Of a stretch of 64,000 nt of DNA, positions 39,601-48,776 are shown one piece after another. The stretch is from assembly GCA_000967895.1 (NCBI GenBank), contig FO203512.1, positions 3,719,531 to 3,783,530 on the forward strand. Direction: 5' to 3'. The translations under genes and the position numbers were made by a program. A model generated the notes under the pieces. The model saw only the letters and a list, made by a program, of their open reading frames with translations, made no database searches and was not told the origin of the DNA. Source of the DNA: Oleispira antarctica RB-8 (GTDB lineage Bacteria > Pseudomonadota > Gammaproteobacteria > Pseudomonadales > Oceanobacteraceae). The stretch's first letter is position 1. Each line of letters starts with the position of its first letter.

Positions 39601-39625
39601 GGTTGCCCTTATTTAAGGGGCAACC
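39601..39625. other. hairpin shared by two convergent genes
   Basis: GGTTGCCCTT-ATTT-AAGGGGCAACC forms a strong stem with one bulge. It covers the last codons of the minus-strand gene and lies 14 nt after the stop of the plus-strand gene. No T-run follows on either side, so it may protect transcript ends rather than terminate. Confidence 0.55.
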
Positions 39626-40352
39626 CATGCAATTCAAAAACCTCTTTTTCAGCTCTATCAATGATCTTATCCAGCTCACCTGAAGCCTTCATTTCACGAA
39701 TGATACGATCAACCTGTTCGACTAAATGAACGTTTTTCTTATGTACGTAATGATACAAAGGCAAGATAGATAAGGGCTTGGATATATTATAATCAATGTC
39801 TTTGATTTGGTGCTTCACAATCGCAAACAAACCATCGCCTGCATGTGTTAACGCGATATTAACGCGATGCTTATCTAAAGCGTTTAACATGCTGACAGTA
39901 TCATCATAATCATAAACATTCTCCAATCCCTTGGTAATGTTGCTGGTGTGCTTTACCCCTCTCACCTTAAGTACAGAATACTGACTCAAGTCCTTTGCAG
40001 AGGTAATATCAACACTGCTTCCTTTTTTATAAAAGGCCATCGTTTCTAAATGATAATAAGACGTTGGTATCCGAAGAACTTCAGGATGATCAATACCGTA
40101 AGAGCCAATGCGCATAATTTCACCATCCATACGTCCACTAACCGTCTCCAGCACCGCTCTATTTCCTGGCATAGGGGTAATGGATATATCAATACCTAAT
40201 TTTTTGTATATTTGAGGAAGTATGATTTGGCCGACTTGCTGCTCATAGAGACCATCGATAGAGACAAACTTATATTCCTCAGCTCGGCAGGGCTGAGTTA
40301 ACAACAAGCTAATCATAAGCAGACTAACGGTAAATAAAAATCGTGCAATCAT
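39609..40352 (-). CDS. periplasmic solute-binding protein, amino-acid type (SBP_bac_3-like)
   Basis: The 247-residue protein has a signal peptide (about residues 1-24, ending QPCRA) and the overall layout of family 3 solute-binding proteins: KLGIDISITPMPGNRAVLETVSGRMDGEIMRIG in lobe one and a C-terminal helix IIREMKASGELDKIIDRA. No permease or ATPase gene is adjacent. It is therefore an orphan binder that may sense rather than transport. Ligand unknown. Confidence 0.78.
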   Translation of the reverse strand: MIARFLFTVSLLMISLLLTQPCRAEEYKFVSIDGLYEQQVGQIILPQIYKKLGIDISITPMPGNRAVLETVSGRMDGEIMRIGSYGIDHPEVLRIPTSYYHLETMAFYKKGSSVDITSAKDLSQYSVLKVRGVKHTSNITKGLENVYDYDDTVSMLNALDKHRVNIALTHAGDGLFAIVKHQIKDIDYNISKPLSILPLYHYVHKKNVHLVEQVDRIIREMKASGELDKIIDRAEKEVFELHGLPLK

Positions 40353-40417
40353 GAAGACTTCTCTAGCAATCGGGCTAACATAGAGAAGTATAGACGATCC
40401 CGACTAATTCATTAGAT

Positions 40418-42268
40418 TTAGCTGTCAGAGCGTTCCTTATCCATCTCTTCTTGCAAAGCCGCTTCAAGATTCATGAATAGCTCACGAACATGATTAATAT
40501 GGCCTTCATCTTCATTAGACTTTAACCACGCCTCATATAAGTTACCTTTATGCTTGGCTTCTGTTGCCAAGAAAACATGTCTTTGCTGCTGTGCCTGAAG
40601 ACTGCTCATGCCCATATCGATTAACGCCTGCTTGCCCATTTCAAGTGCTGAATAAAATGTTTCTGAAATAACATAGTCAGCCCCCGCTTTTTCTAACTCA
40701 TAACTTTGCCCTCGATCAAAAGCACGCGCCAGTATTTTCACCTGTGGGTAAGTCATCTTCACATGACGCACTAAAGCCTTGGCACGCTCTGGCTGATCAA
40801 TAGCAACCACCAATAATTGAGCGTCACTAATACCTGCGGTATGCAATAAATTAGGCTGCGTGGCATCGCCAAAATAACTTTTAATGTTAATACTGCGCAT
40901 TAATTCAATACGCGAAGCCTGATAATCTAATACCGTTGTTTTTATATGATTGGATACCAATAAACGATTAACAACCTGACCAAAGCGCCCTGACCCTGCA
41001 ATAATAACGCTGCCCTGTTCATCAATTTTATCTGCATGTTGTTTATTTTCTGTCTTCGAAAAACGTGGCAAAATTGTCTTTTCAAAAAGAATAAACAAAC
41101 CAGGGGTTAAGAACATAGATAAAGCGACTGGCAACGATAATAACTGCACCAGTTCCGTCGGCAATACATGCTGCTGTTGAGCAAAGCTTAATAGCACAAA
41201 ACCAAACTCCCCCGCCTGTGCCAGACTCAAAGCAAACAACCAACGATCGCTGCCCGAAATATTAAATACTCTGGCCAAACCGTAAAGCACCAAAGCTTTT
41301 ATCGACATCAGACCCAAAGTAATTGCGGCAATGATCAGAGCGTTATCAGATAAAATTGCAAAATTAATTCCCGCCCCCACCGTGATAAAAAACAGACCTA
41401 ATAACAGTCCTTTAAAGGGCTCGATATTACTTTCTAACTCATGACGAAATTCGCTGTTTGCCAATACCACACCGGCCAAAAATGTCCCCAGTGCTGGACT
41501 TAAGCCAACCAAACTCATTAATGCTGCAATGCCAATCACCAATAACAGCGCCGTAGTAGTAAACATCTCGCGTAAACCAGACGCCGCAATATAGCGAAAT
41601 AAAGGGCGAGATAAAAAGTGTCCACCGACGACAACAAACGCAATTGCCGCAATAACCGCAAGGCCATAAGCCCAGCGGGGTAAATGAGCTACCAAAGAAT
41701 AATTGTCATGCTGACCCGTAGAACCCGCTAATACTTGGCTTTGCTCAACCAACTCAGGAATTGCCAACAGAGGGATAAAAGCCAACATAGGAATGACCGC
41801 AATGTCCTGAAACAGCAAGACACTAAAAGCATTACGAGCACCGTCCGTTTTGGTCAAAGATTTTTCATTAAACGTTTGCAAGACAATAGCAGTAGAAGAC
41901 AACGCGAAAATAAAACCGATGGTTAATGACACCCCAAATGGTAGAGAAAATGCTACCGCAAGTCCTGTAATTACCGCGGTAGTCAGTCCGACTTGTAAGC
42001 CACCTAACCCCATTAATCGGTGACGCATAGCCCAAAGCGCCTTGGGTTCAAGCTCCATGCCGACTAAAAATAACATCATCACCACACCAAACTCGGCAAA
42101 ATGTTGAATCGTGGATGTCTCGCTGCCAACCAAGCCAAACACAGGCCCAATCAAGACGCCCGCCATGAGGTACCCCAATACTGAACCTAATCCTAAGCGT
42201 TTTGCTAAAGGCACCATAATGACCGCGGCCGCTAAATAGATAAAAGCTTGTAAAAAGTAACCTGTCAT
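40418..42268 (-). CDS. Kef-type monovalent cation:proton antiporter (CPA2) with TrkA-N domain
   Basis: The 616-residue protein has about 12 membrane helices in the first 380 residues (with GYLMAGVLIGP, FALSSTAIVLQ and FQDIAVIPM, as in KefB/KefC), then a cytoplasmic Rossmann TrkA-N domain (SVIIAGSGRFGQVVNRLL, YFGDATQPNLLHTAG) that senses nucleotides or glutathione adducts. I chose the ATG at 42268 with AGGTG just upstream; another in-frame ATG lies six codons earlier. No KefF/KefG ancillary gene is next to it. It probably exports K+ in exchange for H+. Confidence 0.9.
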   Translation of the reverse strand: MTGYFLQAFIYLAAAVIMVPLAKRLGLGSVLGYLMAGVLIGPVFGLVGSETSTIQHFAEFGVVMMLFLVGMELEPKALWAMRHRLMGLGGLQVGLTTAVITGLAVAFSLPFGVSLTIGFIFALSSTAIVLQTFNEKSLTKTDGARNAFSVLLFQDIAVIPMLAFIPLLAIPELVEQSQVLAGSTGQHDNYSLVAHLPRWAYGLAVIAAIAFVVVGGHFLSRPLFRYIAASGLREMFTTTALLLVIGIAALMSLVGLSPALGTFLAGVVLANSEFRHELESNIEPFKGLLLGLFFITVGAGINFAILSDNALIIAAITLGLMSIKALVLYGLARVFNISGSDRWLFALSLAQAGEFGFVLLSFAQQQHVLPTELVQLLSLPVALSMFLTPGLFILFEKTILPRFSKTENKQHADKIDEQGSVIIAGSGRFGQVVNRLLVSNHIKTTVLDYQASRIELMRSINIKSYFGDATQPNLLHTAGISDAQLLVVAIDQPERAKALVRHVKMTYPQVKILARAFDRGQSYELEKAGADYVISETFYSALEMGKQALIDMGMSSLQAQQQRHVFLATEAKHKGNLYEAWLKSNEDEGHINHVRELFMNLEAALQEEMDKERSDS

Positions 42269-42336
42269 TTTTTCACCTGATGGCATGCTAAATAAAATAA
42301 AAAATACTGCAAATAACTGTGAATCATCCTAAAGAT

Positions 42337-42927
42337 TCACTTTAGTTTTTTTCGAATACGGCTAAGAGCTATCGGTGTAATACCAATATGTGAAGCTATC
42401 ATTTTAAGCGGTAATTTATCACTTAACTGACGGTTTTCGGCTAAGAAATTTAAATATCGCTGCTCAGCGGTTTGCTGAACAAAGGCATATTCTCGCTCTT
42501 CTTTTTTAATAAACAAGTTCTCTAATAACGAATTGTAAGCCATCATAAATCCTGGTTTATCTTTCATTGTTGCAAAAAAATACGACCAATCAAACTCAAG
42601 ACATAACACATCATCTAATACCTCAATACTAAACAGCGCTTTAGTCTTTTTAGTCATTGCTCGAGTCGAGCCGGCAATGCCTGGAGCACTAGCGAATGAC
42701 TGAGTGAATTCTTTACCATCTTCCGATAAGCTTAAGTAACGTGCAGAGCCTTTCATTAAAAAATAAATTTTGGGTGCAAGCTGACCTTGATTAATGATGA
42801 ACTGTCCGGACTTATAGTGTTTCAGCTCTCCATTGAGACCCTGTTTGCGGAAGTCATCCGCATCGATACGGGTATTATCACCGCTAAAATAAGCAATAAA
42901 ATCTTGTAGCTGGTCTTGTATATTCAC
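42337..42927 (-). CDS. Crp/Fnr family transcriptional regulator
   Basis: The 196-residue protein has a cyclic-nucleotide-type beta-roll (FIINQGQLAPKIYFLMKGSARYLSLSEDGKEFTQSF) and a C-terminal helix-turn-helix (LPLKMIASHIGITPIALSRIRKKL). It lacks the N-terminal Cys cluster of Fnr and the full cAMP-binding residues of Crp, so the signal is unknown. It is the last gene of a three-gene run (NAT, DMT exporter, regulator); its GTG start overlaps the exporter stop by 4 nt, so it is likely translationally coupled. Confidence 0.85.
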   Translation of the reverse strand: MNIQDQLQDFIAYFSGDNTRIDADDFRKQGLNGELKHYKSGQFIINQGQLAPKIYFLMKGSARYLSLSEDGKEFTQSFASAPGIAGSTRAMTKKTKALFSIEVLDDVLCLEFDWSYFFATMKDKPGFMMAYNSLLENLFIKKEEREYAFVQQTAEQRYLNFLAENRQLSDKLPLKMIASHIGITPIALSRIRKKLK

Positions 42928-43853
42928 GGCATTACTTTTTGCTCTTTAGAGATTAGATACAATGCCAGAAGTGTGATTAATATACCAGATAGGCTATTAA
43001 TTAACGGTGGTCCGACGACTAATCCCTGTGGAATCACAACGAGTATGGGGATTAAGTAGGTAAAGGCTAATAAATGATTAGGCCCAACTTTTTGTACTAA
43101 GTACTGCTGTAAAAAGAAAGTCGCCATAGTCGTGAATACCGTTAAATAAATAAGAATCTGCCAAAATTTAGCATTATCCCAAGCAACTTCATCCAGCTCT
43201 CCTAATAGCAACATTAACGGTAATAACATTAAACTGCCTAAGCTCATGATATAAAAAGATCCTTGTAGTGGCGGTACACCCGCGCCCCATTTTTTAACCA
43301 AGACCACATGCACTGACAAACTTAGACTGGCCAATAAAAATATTCCATCACCCATAGACCAAGTCAATAAGTCAGCATCATTGTTATTAAACGCGAGTAA
43401 TACCCAGACTGCCCCGATGGTGCCCAATAAGAAACCTAGTAATTTAGTTTTTGATGTCTTTAACCTCAATCCAAAATACGTAAGAAAAACACTCAACAAT
43501 GGCACTAACGTATAAATCACTGACGTTCTCATGGCGGTCGTCGTTTTCAATGCTTCGAATAAGCCAACAAAAAAGAGAACTAAAAATAAGCTAATTAAAC
43601 TGTATTGAAAATAAACTGTCTGATTACCTTTAAATTCAGTGTTAGACGATTTATAACGAGCAACCACTAAAGGCAGCATCATGATACTGGCTAATACAAA
43701 CCGTAACCCCGTACTGGCAATCGAATTAGCATAAGGAATCAATTCAGCAGATACTACAAAAGAAGAAGCCATTAGACTCACCCAAAGTAGTAACAGAGCA
43801 TTATTGGCAAGAAGACTATTTGAAGGTCTATGACTAGGAAAAAAGGACTTCAT
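42924..43853 (-). CDS. EamA/DMT family transporter
   Basis: The 309-residue protein has ten predicted membrane helices in two EamA repeats (for example ANALLLLWVSLMASSFVVSA and GDGIFLLASLSLSVHVVLVKK), the layout of drug/metabolite exporters such as RhaT/YdcZ relatives. It lies 11 bp after the arylamine N-acetyltransferase gene and overlaps the Crp-like regulator by 4 nt. Exporting the NAT product or its substrate is a reasonable inference from context; not proven. Confidence 0.88.
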   Translation of the reverse strand: MKSFFPSHRPSNSLLANNALLLLWVSLMASSFVVSAELIPYANSIASTGLRFVLASIMMLPLVVARYKSSNTEFKGNQTVYFQYSLISLFLVLFFVGLFEALKTTTAMRTSVIYTLVPLLSVFLTYFGLRLKTSKTKLLGFLLGTIGAVWVLLAFNNNDADLLTWSMGDGIFLLASLSLSVHVVLVKKWGAGVPPLQGSFYIMSLGSLMLLPLMLLLGELDEVAWDNAKFWQILIYLTVFTTMATFFLQQYLVQKVGPNHLLAFTYLIPILVVIPQGLVVGPPLINSLSGILITLLALYLISKEQKVMP

Positions 43854-43864
43854 TTTAATATACC

Positions 43865-44689
43865 TTAAATTAAGTCCTTCGAAACAAATTTTGAGAATAA
43901 GAATTCTGAAATAGCCAAATCTAAATCCAATTCAAAATCATCAACAAGTATTGTATGTAAATGCTGGGCACTCGCGATAGCCGTGGTAACAGTAGCACCA
44001 TCACTAATACTAAATAACTCGCCATTTCTTAATGATAGTATGTCGTCATAAAATTTACGGCAAACCACCATATTGTTCACAAATGCGGCATCAGGGCTCT
44101 TATGTGAATAAAAATGCGCAGGTAAACATTCAGCTTCACTATAATGATGTAAATTAAAGGTATACAGGGTAAAAAATGTATCTTCTTTGAATACTTGATA
44201 ACAATAATCATTTTTTGAATTTTGAATAATTCGATAGATGGCATCGCCTTGATCTTGCTCTAATCCAAGCTCTAATTTTACCGGTAGGCGAGCACCAAAA
44301 TGTCCAAAACCTGCATCCACAATATAATCATCACCCTCGAAGTTAAGTAAGGTTATTCGATGTGTTCTTGCAACATCAACATCACGATTATAAATCACTT
44401 TGGCCATTAAAAGCCTAACCTCAAAGCCGAGTTCTGACAGAACATTAAGCACTAATTTGTTATGTTCAAAGCAATAACCACCTCGTTGTCTCTCTACAAT
44501 TTTATTAAAAATCACATTAATATCTAAAGAGATATCTTGACCCAGAACAACCGCTAAACTATTAAAACTGTAACGCGCAATATGTTTGCTCTGCAATTCG
44601 TTAAGAAACTCAATATCTATTGAGGGTATTAACTCTAAGTCGGTTAGATAGGCATTAACCATAGTCTGAAGCGTTAGGCTGTTCGTCAT
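43865..44689 (-). CDS. arylamine N-acetyltransferase
   Basis: NAT enzymes transfer acetyl groups from acetyl-CoA to aromatic amines and hydrazines. The 274-residue protein has the complete triad: Cys73 in RGGYCFEHN, His110 in RTHRITLL and Asp125 in VDAGFG, spaced as in known NATs. I chose the ATG at 44689 because GGA lies 7 nt upstream and the family starts just after it. It heads a probable operon with a DMT exporter and a Crp-like regulator. Confidence 0.92.
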   Translation of the reverse strand: MTNSLTLQTMVNAYLTDLELIPSIDIEFLNELQSKHIARYSFNSLAVVLGQDISLDINVIFNKIVERQRGGYCFEHNKLVLNVLSELGFEVRLLMAKVIYNRDVDVARTHRITLLNFEGDDYIVDAGFGHFGARLPVKLELGLEQDQGDAIYRIIQNSKNDYCYQVFKEDTFFTLYTFNLHHYSEAECLPAHFYSHKSPDAAFVNNMVVCRKFYDDILSLRNGELFSISDGATVTTAIASAQHLHTILVDDFELDLDLAISEFLFSKFVSKDLI

Positions 44690-44881
44690 TTTATATTCCA
44701 TTAATAATCGATGCTGCTCACTATAAAGGAACACAGACTCACTGTAATAAACCTAGGTTTAGTTCTCCGGATAAATAATTTTTATAGAATAAACTTGGGT
44801 TAATTCATTAAGCAAATTCGACACATAAACTTTAGTCCTGACAAATTAACAATCTAGAGATTGTGACAAAGGATTCATGTT

Positions 44882-45020
44882 ATGAGAATTACTGTATTTA
44901 GTACCGCTGGTCGCGCAGGAAGTAAAATAGTACCAAGGAGATGCCAGCTACATAGAAGATGTTATTGCGCTAAGTAAAGGCCAAAATATCGTCATCGCAC
45001 TGATTGATGAGACTGAGTAA
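44882..45020 (+). pseudogene. remnant of an NAD(P)-binding (NmrA/SDR-like) protein gene
   Basis: An ATG at 44882 begins MRITVFSTAGRAGSKIV, the usual first strand and nucleotide loop of atypical SDR/NmrA proteins (with Ser where Gly is usual). The frame then breaks after 31 codons. In a second frame DASYIEDVIALSKGQNIVIALIDETE continues to a stop at 45020, matching the later strand of such domains. The stretch between, and the whole catalytic part, is missing, so this looks like an internally deleted, frame-shifted remnant. It is the main content of the 435-bp gap 44690-45124; I see nothing else there. Confidence 0.55.
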
Positions 45021-45124
45021 AACGATTATCCTCAGCAACGCTTTACGTTAGCTTATTAGTATAATCACACACCTATATAATAGTCCCAATGACTATTATA
45101 TAGATGACACTTTTTTATATTCGA

Positions 45125-45541
45125 CTAATCAAGGTATTTAATTGCAATGCCTTGTAAAGTATCGGATCGATATTCTTGTGAGGTATGGGAACTATCCTCA
45201 CCCGCAGCAATACTCAAAACTAATAATGCACTATCATTCTCTTTACGCATCCTACGTCCTTTGCGTATATCAATAACGGCATCAGCCCCTACGGACTTGG
45301 CTTTACGTCGCAGCTCTTTAAGTAACTCATCCGTTTTAGAACGTCTTCCGCCTAAAACTTCAATAAATGAAATCTGTTCATATTGCTTATTGCCATTATA
45401 TGCACCAAAGAACAGTTCGACATAATTTGTTGTTGGGTAATATTGACTACCAACAGAAATACTCTCAGATCGCGTTGAGCCTCCCGAGGTACAACCTGAC
45501 ATTAGCAAGGTGGTTAAGAGTAAAAGAAATACTATTTTCAT
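45125..45541 (-). CDS. small lipoprotein of unknown function
   Basis: The 138-residue product has a lipoprotein signal peptide ending LLMSGC with Cys at residue 17. The mature part contains KTDELLKELRRKAKSVGADAVIDI, a segment typical of small envelope domains related to YbjQ/RcsF-type folds, but I cannot place it further. It is probably anchored in the outer membrane. It stands alone, on the same strand as the genes upstream. Confidence 0.7.
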   Translation of the reverse strand: MKIVFLLLLTTLLMSGCTSGGSTRSESISVGSQYYPTTNYVELFFGAYNGNKQYEQISFIEVLGGRRSKTDELLKELRRKAKSVGADAVIDIRKGRRMRKENDSALLVLSIAAGEDSSHTSQEYRSDTLQGIAIKYLD

Positions 45542-45599
45542 CGTTAATTAATCGTCCTTTTTATATTTTTATAGAACTAAGTCATTCTTATATTTTTAA

Positions 45600-46181
45600 T
45601 TATTTCTTCCATAATGCCATATCTGGAAGATTGTTCGCCACCTCTAAAAAATCCGAATACTGAGTTAGTGCGTTCACGACAACTGCCAAGGGTTCAGACC
45701 AGATTTCAGGAAAATCAGCTTCGCCCTCACTAATAATAGGAAAAGCTAGCTGTTCTTTAGGAGGACAAAAGTCAGCATTCGTTCCTTCTTTATTTCCTCT
45801 CGCATCAATACGATACCAACCATGATCTTTGAGATAAACAGCATTAAGGCCATGCAAGCAGAACGGTTGGCGATCACCACTAATGGTTAAGCGTTGATAA
45901 CACAGTCCCGCTGGAATTTTATTTGCACGTAATAACGCCGCTAATAAATGACTTTTGGCATAACAATAGCCACTCCCATGCTCTAGAACATCAGATGCTT
46001 TACACGTCACAGGATTAATCTGGTAATCCCAACTGTGTTTAATCTCATCACGTACAAATTCAAAGCAGGCTTTTGCAATCGCTTCGTCTGAATTAAGATC
46101 TGCTGATAAGCTCAATGCTTTTTCAAGTACAGCAGGCTGCTGCCAATCAATATGTTCTGTTGATGCTAAATAATTTTTCAC
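45600..46181 (-). CDS. transglutaminase-like cysteine protease-fold protein
   Basis: The 193-residue soluble protein has the triad of the transglutaminase core: Cys in GSGYCYAKSHLLAALLR, His in CLHGLNAVYL and Asp in WYRIDARGN. Such stand-alone bacterial proteins can be peptidases, amidases or transferases; the substrate is unknown. GTG start with AGGA 9 nt upstream. It lies 24 bp downstream of a GNAT gene on the same strand and is probably cotranscribed. Confidence 0.85.
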   Translation of the reverse strand: MKNYLASTEHIDWQQPAVLEKALSLSADLNSDEAIAKACFEFVRDEIKHSWDYQINPVTCKASDVLEHGSGYCYAKSHLLAALLRANKIPAGLCYQRLTISGDRQPFCLHGLNAVYLKDHGWYRIDARGNKEGTNADFCPPKEQLAFPIISEGEADFPEIWSEPLAVVVNALTQYSDFLEVANNLPDMALWKK

Positions 46182-46205
46182 ACTACTGATTCCTAAATAA
46201 TAAAA

Positions 46206-46784
46206 TTAGCATTTTTCAACCACTAAAGTACTCTTCACGTATTCATATTCAAGTAGACCAAAGCATTTAAGATCATGAAACATGCCTTTCCAATAGCCAC
46301 TTTCACGCCTTAAACCTTCTTCCTTAAAACCCAATTTAAGCAAAAGTGCTTCAGAGGCGTCATTTCCAGGAATCGTATCGGCTTGTATTCTATTCAATTT
46401 ACCACACGGCAATAAACCAGTGAAAGCAGCATTTAAAATCTCCGTAATAGCTTCAGAAGCAAAACCATAGCCCCAAAAATCAGGATGTAGGTCATAACCT
46501 ATATCCGCACTTTTCATCTTTGGGCTCCAAGTATTGAAACCACAAGTACCCATTAAACGATTCGATTCTTTAAGACGAATTCCCCAGCGCACACCGGTAT
46601 TATCGGTATAACGTGAATTGAAAAAATTAATCAAAGAGAGTGCTTGGGATGTTTGCGTAAGCGCACCCAAATCATAATACTCGATAACCTTGTCATTTGA
46701 AAAAAGCGTAAAAATATCTTTTGAATCATCTTCTGTCAGTCTTACAAGCTTCAAACGAGGCGTGTTAAATTCTGGAAACTGCAT
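46206..46784 (-). CDS. GNAT family N-acetyltransferase (RimJ/RimL-like)
   Basis: The 192-residue protein has the RimJ/L layout: FNTPRLKLVRLTEDDSKDIF at the start, RWGIRLKESNRLMGTCGFNTW in the middle, and the acetyl-CoA loop region DLHPDFWGYGFASEAITEIL followed by ALLLKLGFKEEGLRRESGYWKG. It may acetylate N-terminal amines of a protein or a small amine; the substrate is unknown. A good AAGGA site precedes the ATG. It lies between a tautomerase-like gene and a transglutaminase-like gene on the same strand. Confidence 0.9.
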   Translation of the reverse strand: MQFPEFNTPRLKLVRLTEDDSKDIFTLFSNDKVIEYYDLGALTQTSQALSLINFFNSRYTDNTGVRWGIRLKESNRLMGTCGFNTWSPKMKSADIGYDLHPDFWGYGFASEAITEILNAAFTGLLPCGKLNRIQADTIPGNDASEALLLKLGFKEEGLRRESGYWKGMFHDLKCFGLLEYEYVKSTLVVEKC

Positions 46785-46807
46785 ATATTAGTCCTTTAAT
46801 ATACTTA

Positions 46808-47194
46808 TTAAACACTGATGGTATAGGTTAGATCTCTCGCTTCACAGCCCGTCATACCTCGAAATCCCCAGCAATGAGCAGGTTGTTCTTTTACAATAAT
46901 TTCAATATCGACTGGAGCAATATTCAATTTACGTTCAATTTGCTGAAATAACTCTTTGATCAATGCTTTAATGGTTTCTTTTTTACGCCCTTCCATCATA
47001 TTAATTTCAATAACGGTATAGGCATCACTACGACCACTAGGGTAATAAAAATCTTCTTTATCCATTGGTATAAAACGATGAGCACGTTTATCTTCTGGTA
47101 ATCCTAATACGGTTACTAAGCAGCTATGAATAACATTCGACATATCTGCTTTAATCGGATTAAGGTTCTCTTTAATTCCATATATAACAATCAT
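46808..47194 (-). CDS. tautomerase-like protein
   Basis: The 128-residue protein fits the Tautomerase_2 type: KADMSNVIHSCLVTVLGLPEDKRAHRFIPMDKEDFYYP and EIVVKEQ-like ending with PAHCWGFRGMTG. Family members lie in the 4-oxalocrotonate tautomerase superfamily but usually have a processed or internal Pro/Arg site. Here the product starts MIVIYG, so it lacks the classic Pro1. The reaction is unknown. GGGAG lies before the ATG. Confidence 0.75.
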   Translation of the reverse strand: MIVIYGIKENLNPIKADMSNVIHSCLVTVLGLPEDKRAHRFIPMDKEDFYYPSGRSDAYTVIEINMMEGRKKETIKALIKELFQQIERKLNIAPVDIEIIVKEQPAHCWGFRGMTGCEARDLTYTISV

Positions 47195-47331
47195 CTTCGC
47201 TCCCTACTAATTTAGAATGGCACACATAACTGCGCCATTCTAAATTATAATGATAATCATAGAAATGATACTTAAGTGCTGGATAAACTAGATTATTTAG
47301 CTAGGTAATTTTTTGGGGAGGGAAAATAGAT

Positions 47332-47366
47332 AAAAATAGAAGTACCGTATTAATATCGATACTTCT
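47332..47366 (-). terminator. probable intrinsic terminator after the 434-aa gene
   Basis: Stem AGAAGTA/TACTTCT (47338-47344 and 47360-47366) with a largely AT loop, followed on the minus strand by ATTTTTATC. It lies 38 nt beyond the stop of the gene at 47404. Confidence 0.65.
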
Positions 47367-47403
47367 AGTAAGAGATACATTATTTGTCATTCAAAAACTA
47401 ATA

Positions 47404-48708
47404 TTACATCAAGTCCCCAATAAATGATTTACTCTTATTTTTAATCTCTTCCAGAGATAAAAATTCTTTCGCTTTATTAATGGAAGATTCAAAATTTTCG
47501 AATTTAGCTAAGATTTCTCGCCCTTCTTCTGATTTCTTTAAAAAGACAACCCACTCGACTTCATCGGCATAGGAATACGCATAAGAAGCGCCTAATCTAG
47601 ACATAAATACTTTATCGGTTAGGAAATTAAGTGCTTTACCTGACTCTCTATTTTTTAAGTGCTCTTTCGTTTCCGCAATTAACTCTTTTTCTTTATCAGA
47701 GATCAGTTCACTACTTAGCAGCTTATCCAAAGAGACGTTGGCACGCTCGATATCTTCTTTTTTGATGTAAAGGTAACTTTCAGCTAACCAAACTAGTTCA
47801 TTATCAATACCGAGTTGATTAAAATCCTTAAGGGCCAATTCAACATCTTCTGGTGCCTTCACCATCAAATCATCACTCTCAGATTGCTGCCTAGACCAAC
47901 CTCTCATTAAATAAGATGTCGCCCGTAATAATAATTTAACTTGTTGCTCTACAGTAAAGCCATCAATAAGGTGTCTATTCGCTAGATCCTCGACTGACGA
48001 AGCCAAACTAAACTTATCTTTGTTCAGCTCGGCAATGCTGTTGGTGAATGATTGATCGGCAAGGTAAAACCATTCATTTCTAAAACCATCAACACCTTTA
48101 TGTAAATAGGCCATGGATCTGAAATCAGACGTTTTAATGTCATCAACATTAACTCTCTCTAACTCATACGTTTTCCAAGAGTTAAAAAGTGTTCTCGCCT
48201 CCATAACCAAAGCGAAAGCCCAGTGATCTAAAGAGTTGTTCCAAGGATTTGGGAGTTGTAGTTCTTCACCAGAAGTAATACGTTTTCCATGAGAAATCAC
48301 TTCCATAAACGTCGGGTAATCATCTTCATCCATATGCTCTGTTTTGTCTTTCATATGATAGATTTCTTTTGAAAATTCGAATATATGAGTAACAGAAAAT
48401 GTATAAGGATCAGCAGATTCACGATCGAACAATAACCGAGTATCGAAAACTTTTCTTAAATGCGGACCCAAACCAAGCGCTTCAGCTTGACGATTATTAA
48501 TCGCATCAAAATTGATGACCTCTGTCTCTTCCGTCAGAGGTAATGAACGCAGTGAAATTTTTCCAGCCTTCCAGTAAGCAACAAATACGCTATCAAGAGC
48601 ATCTTGCTGATCTTCCAAATCGGTCTCTAGACTTGACTGACTTGATAAAAAACCAAAACCAGAAGTGAAAAGCACAATGAACGAGATGATTAAAATCCGT
48701 AATCTCAT
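47404..48708 (-). CDS. hypothetical exported or membrane-anchored protein (434 aa)
   Basis: I do not recognise a family. The N-terminus (RLRILIISFIVLFTSGFGFL) is a signal peptide or anchor, then about 410 mostly helical, charged residues. Segments such as LKDFNQLGIDNELVWLAESYLYIKKEDIERANVSLDKLL resemble TPR-like helical repeats. A good AAGGA site precedes the ATG. It is probably monocistronic, with its own terminator, in a region of small accessory genes. Confidence 0.65.
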   Translation of the reverse strand: MRLRILIISFIVLFTSGFGFLSSQSSLETDLEDQQDALDSVFVAYWKAGKISLRSLPLTEETEVINFDAINNRQAEALGLGPHLRKVFDTRLLFDRESADPYTFSVTHIFEFSKEIYHMKDKTEHMDEDDYPTFMEVISHGKRITSGEELQLPNPWNNSLDHWAFALVMEARTLFNSWKTYELERVNVDDIKTSDFRSMAYLHKGVDGFRNEWFYLADQSFTNSIAELNKDKFSLASSVEDLANRHLIDGFTVEQQVKLLLRATSYLMRGWSRQQSESDDLMVKAPEDVELALKDFNQLGIDNELVWLAESYLYIKKEDIERANVSLDKLLSSELISDKEKELIAETKEHLKNRESGKALNFLTDKVFMSRLGASYAYSYADEVEWVVFLKKSEEGREILAKFENFESSINKAKEFLSLEEIKNKSKSFIGDLM

Positions 48709-48776
48709 GTAATATCCTTATTATCGTCAATGATTCTTAGAGATATAACGATATCTCCTACAATGTTCAGATTTTA

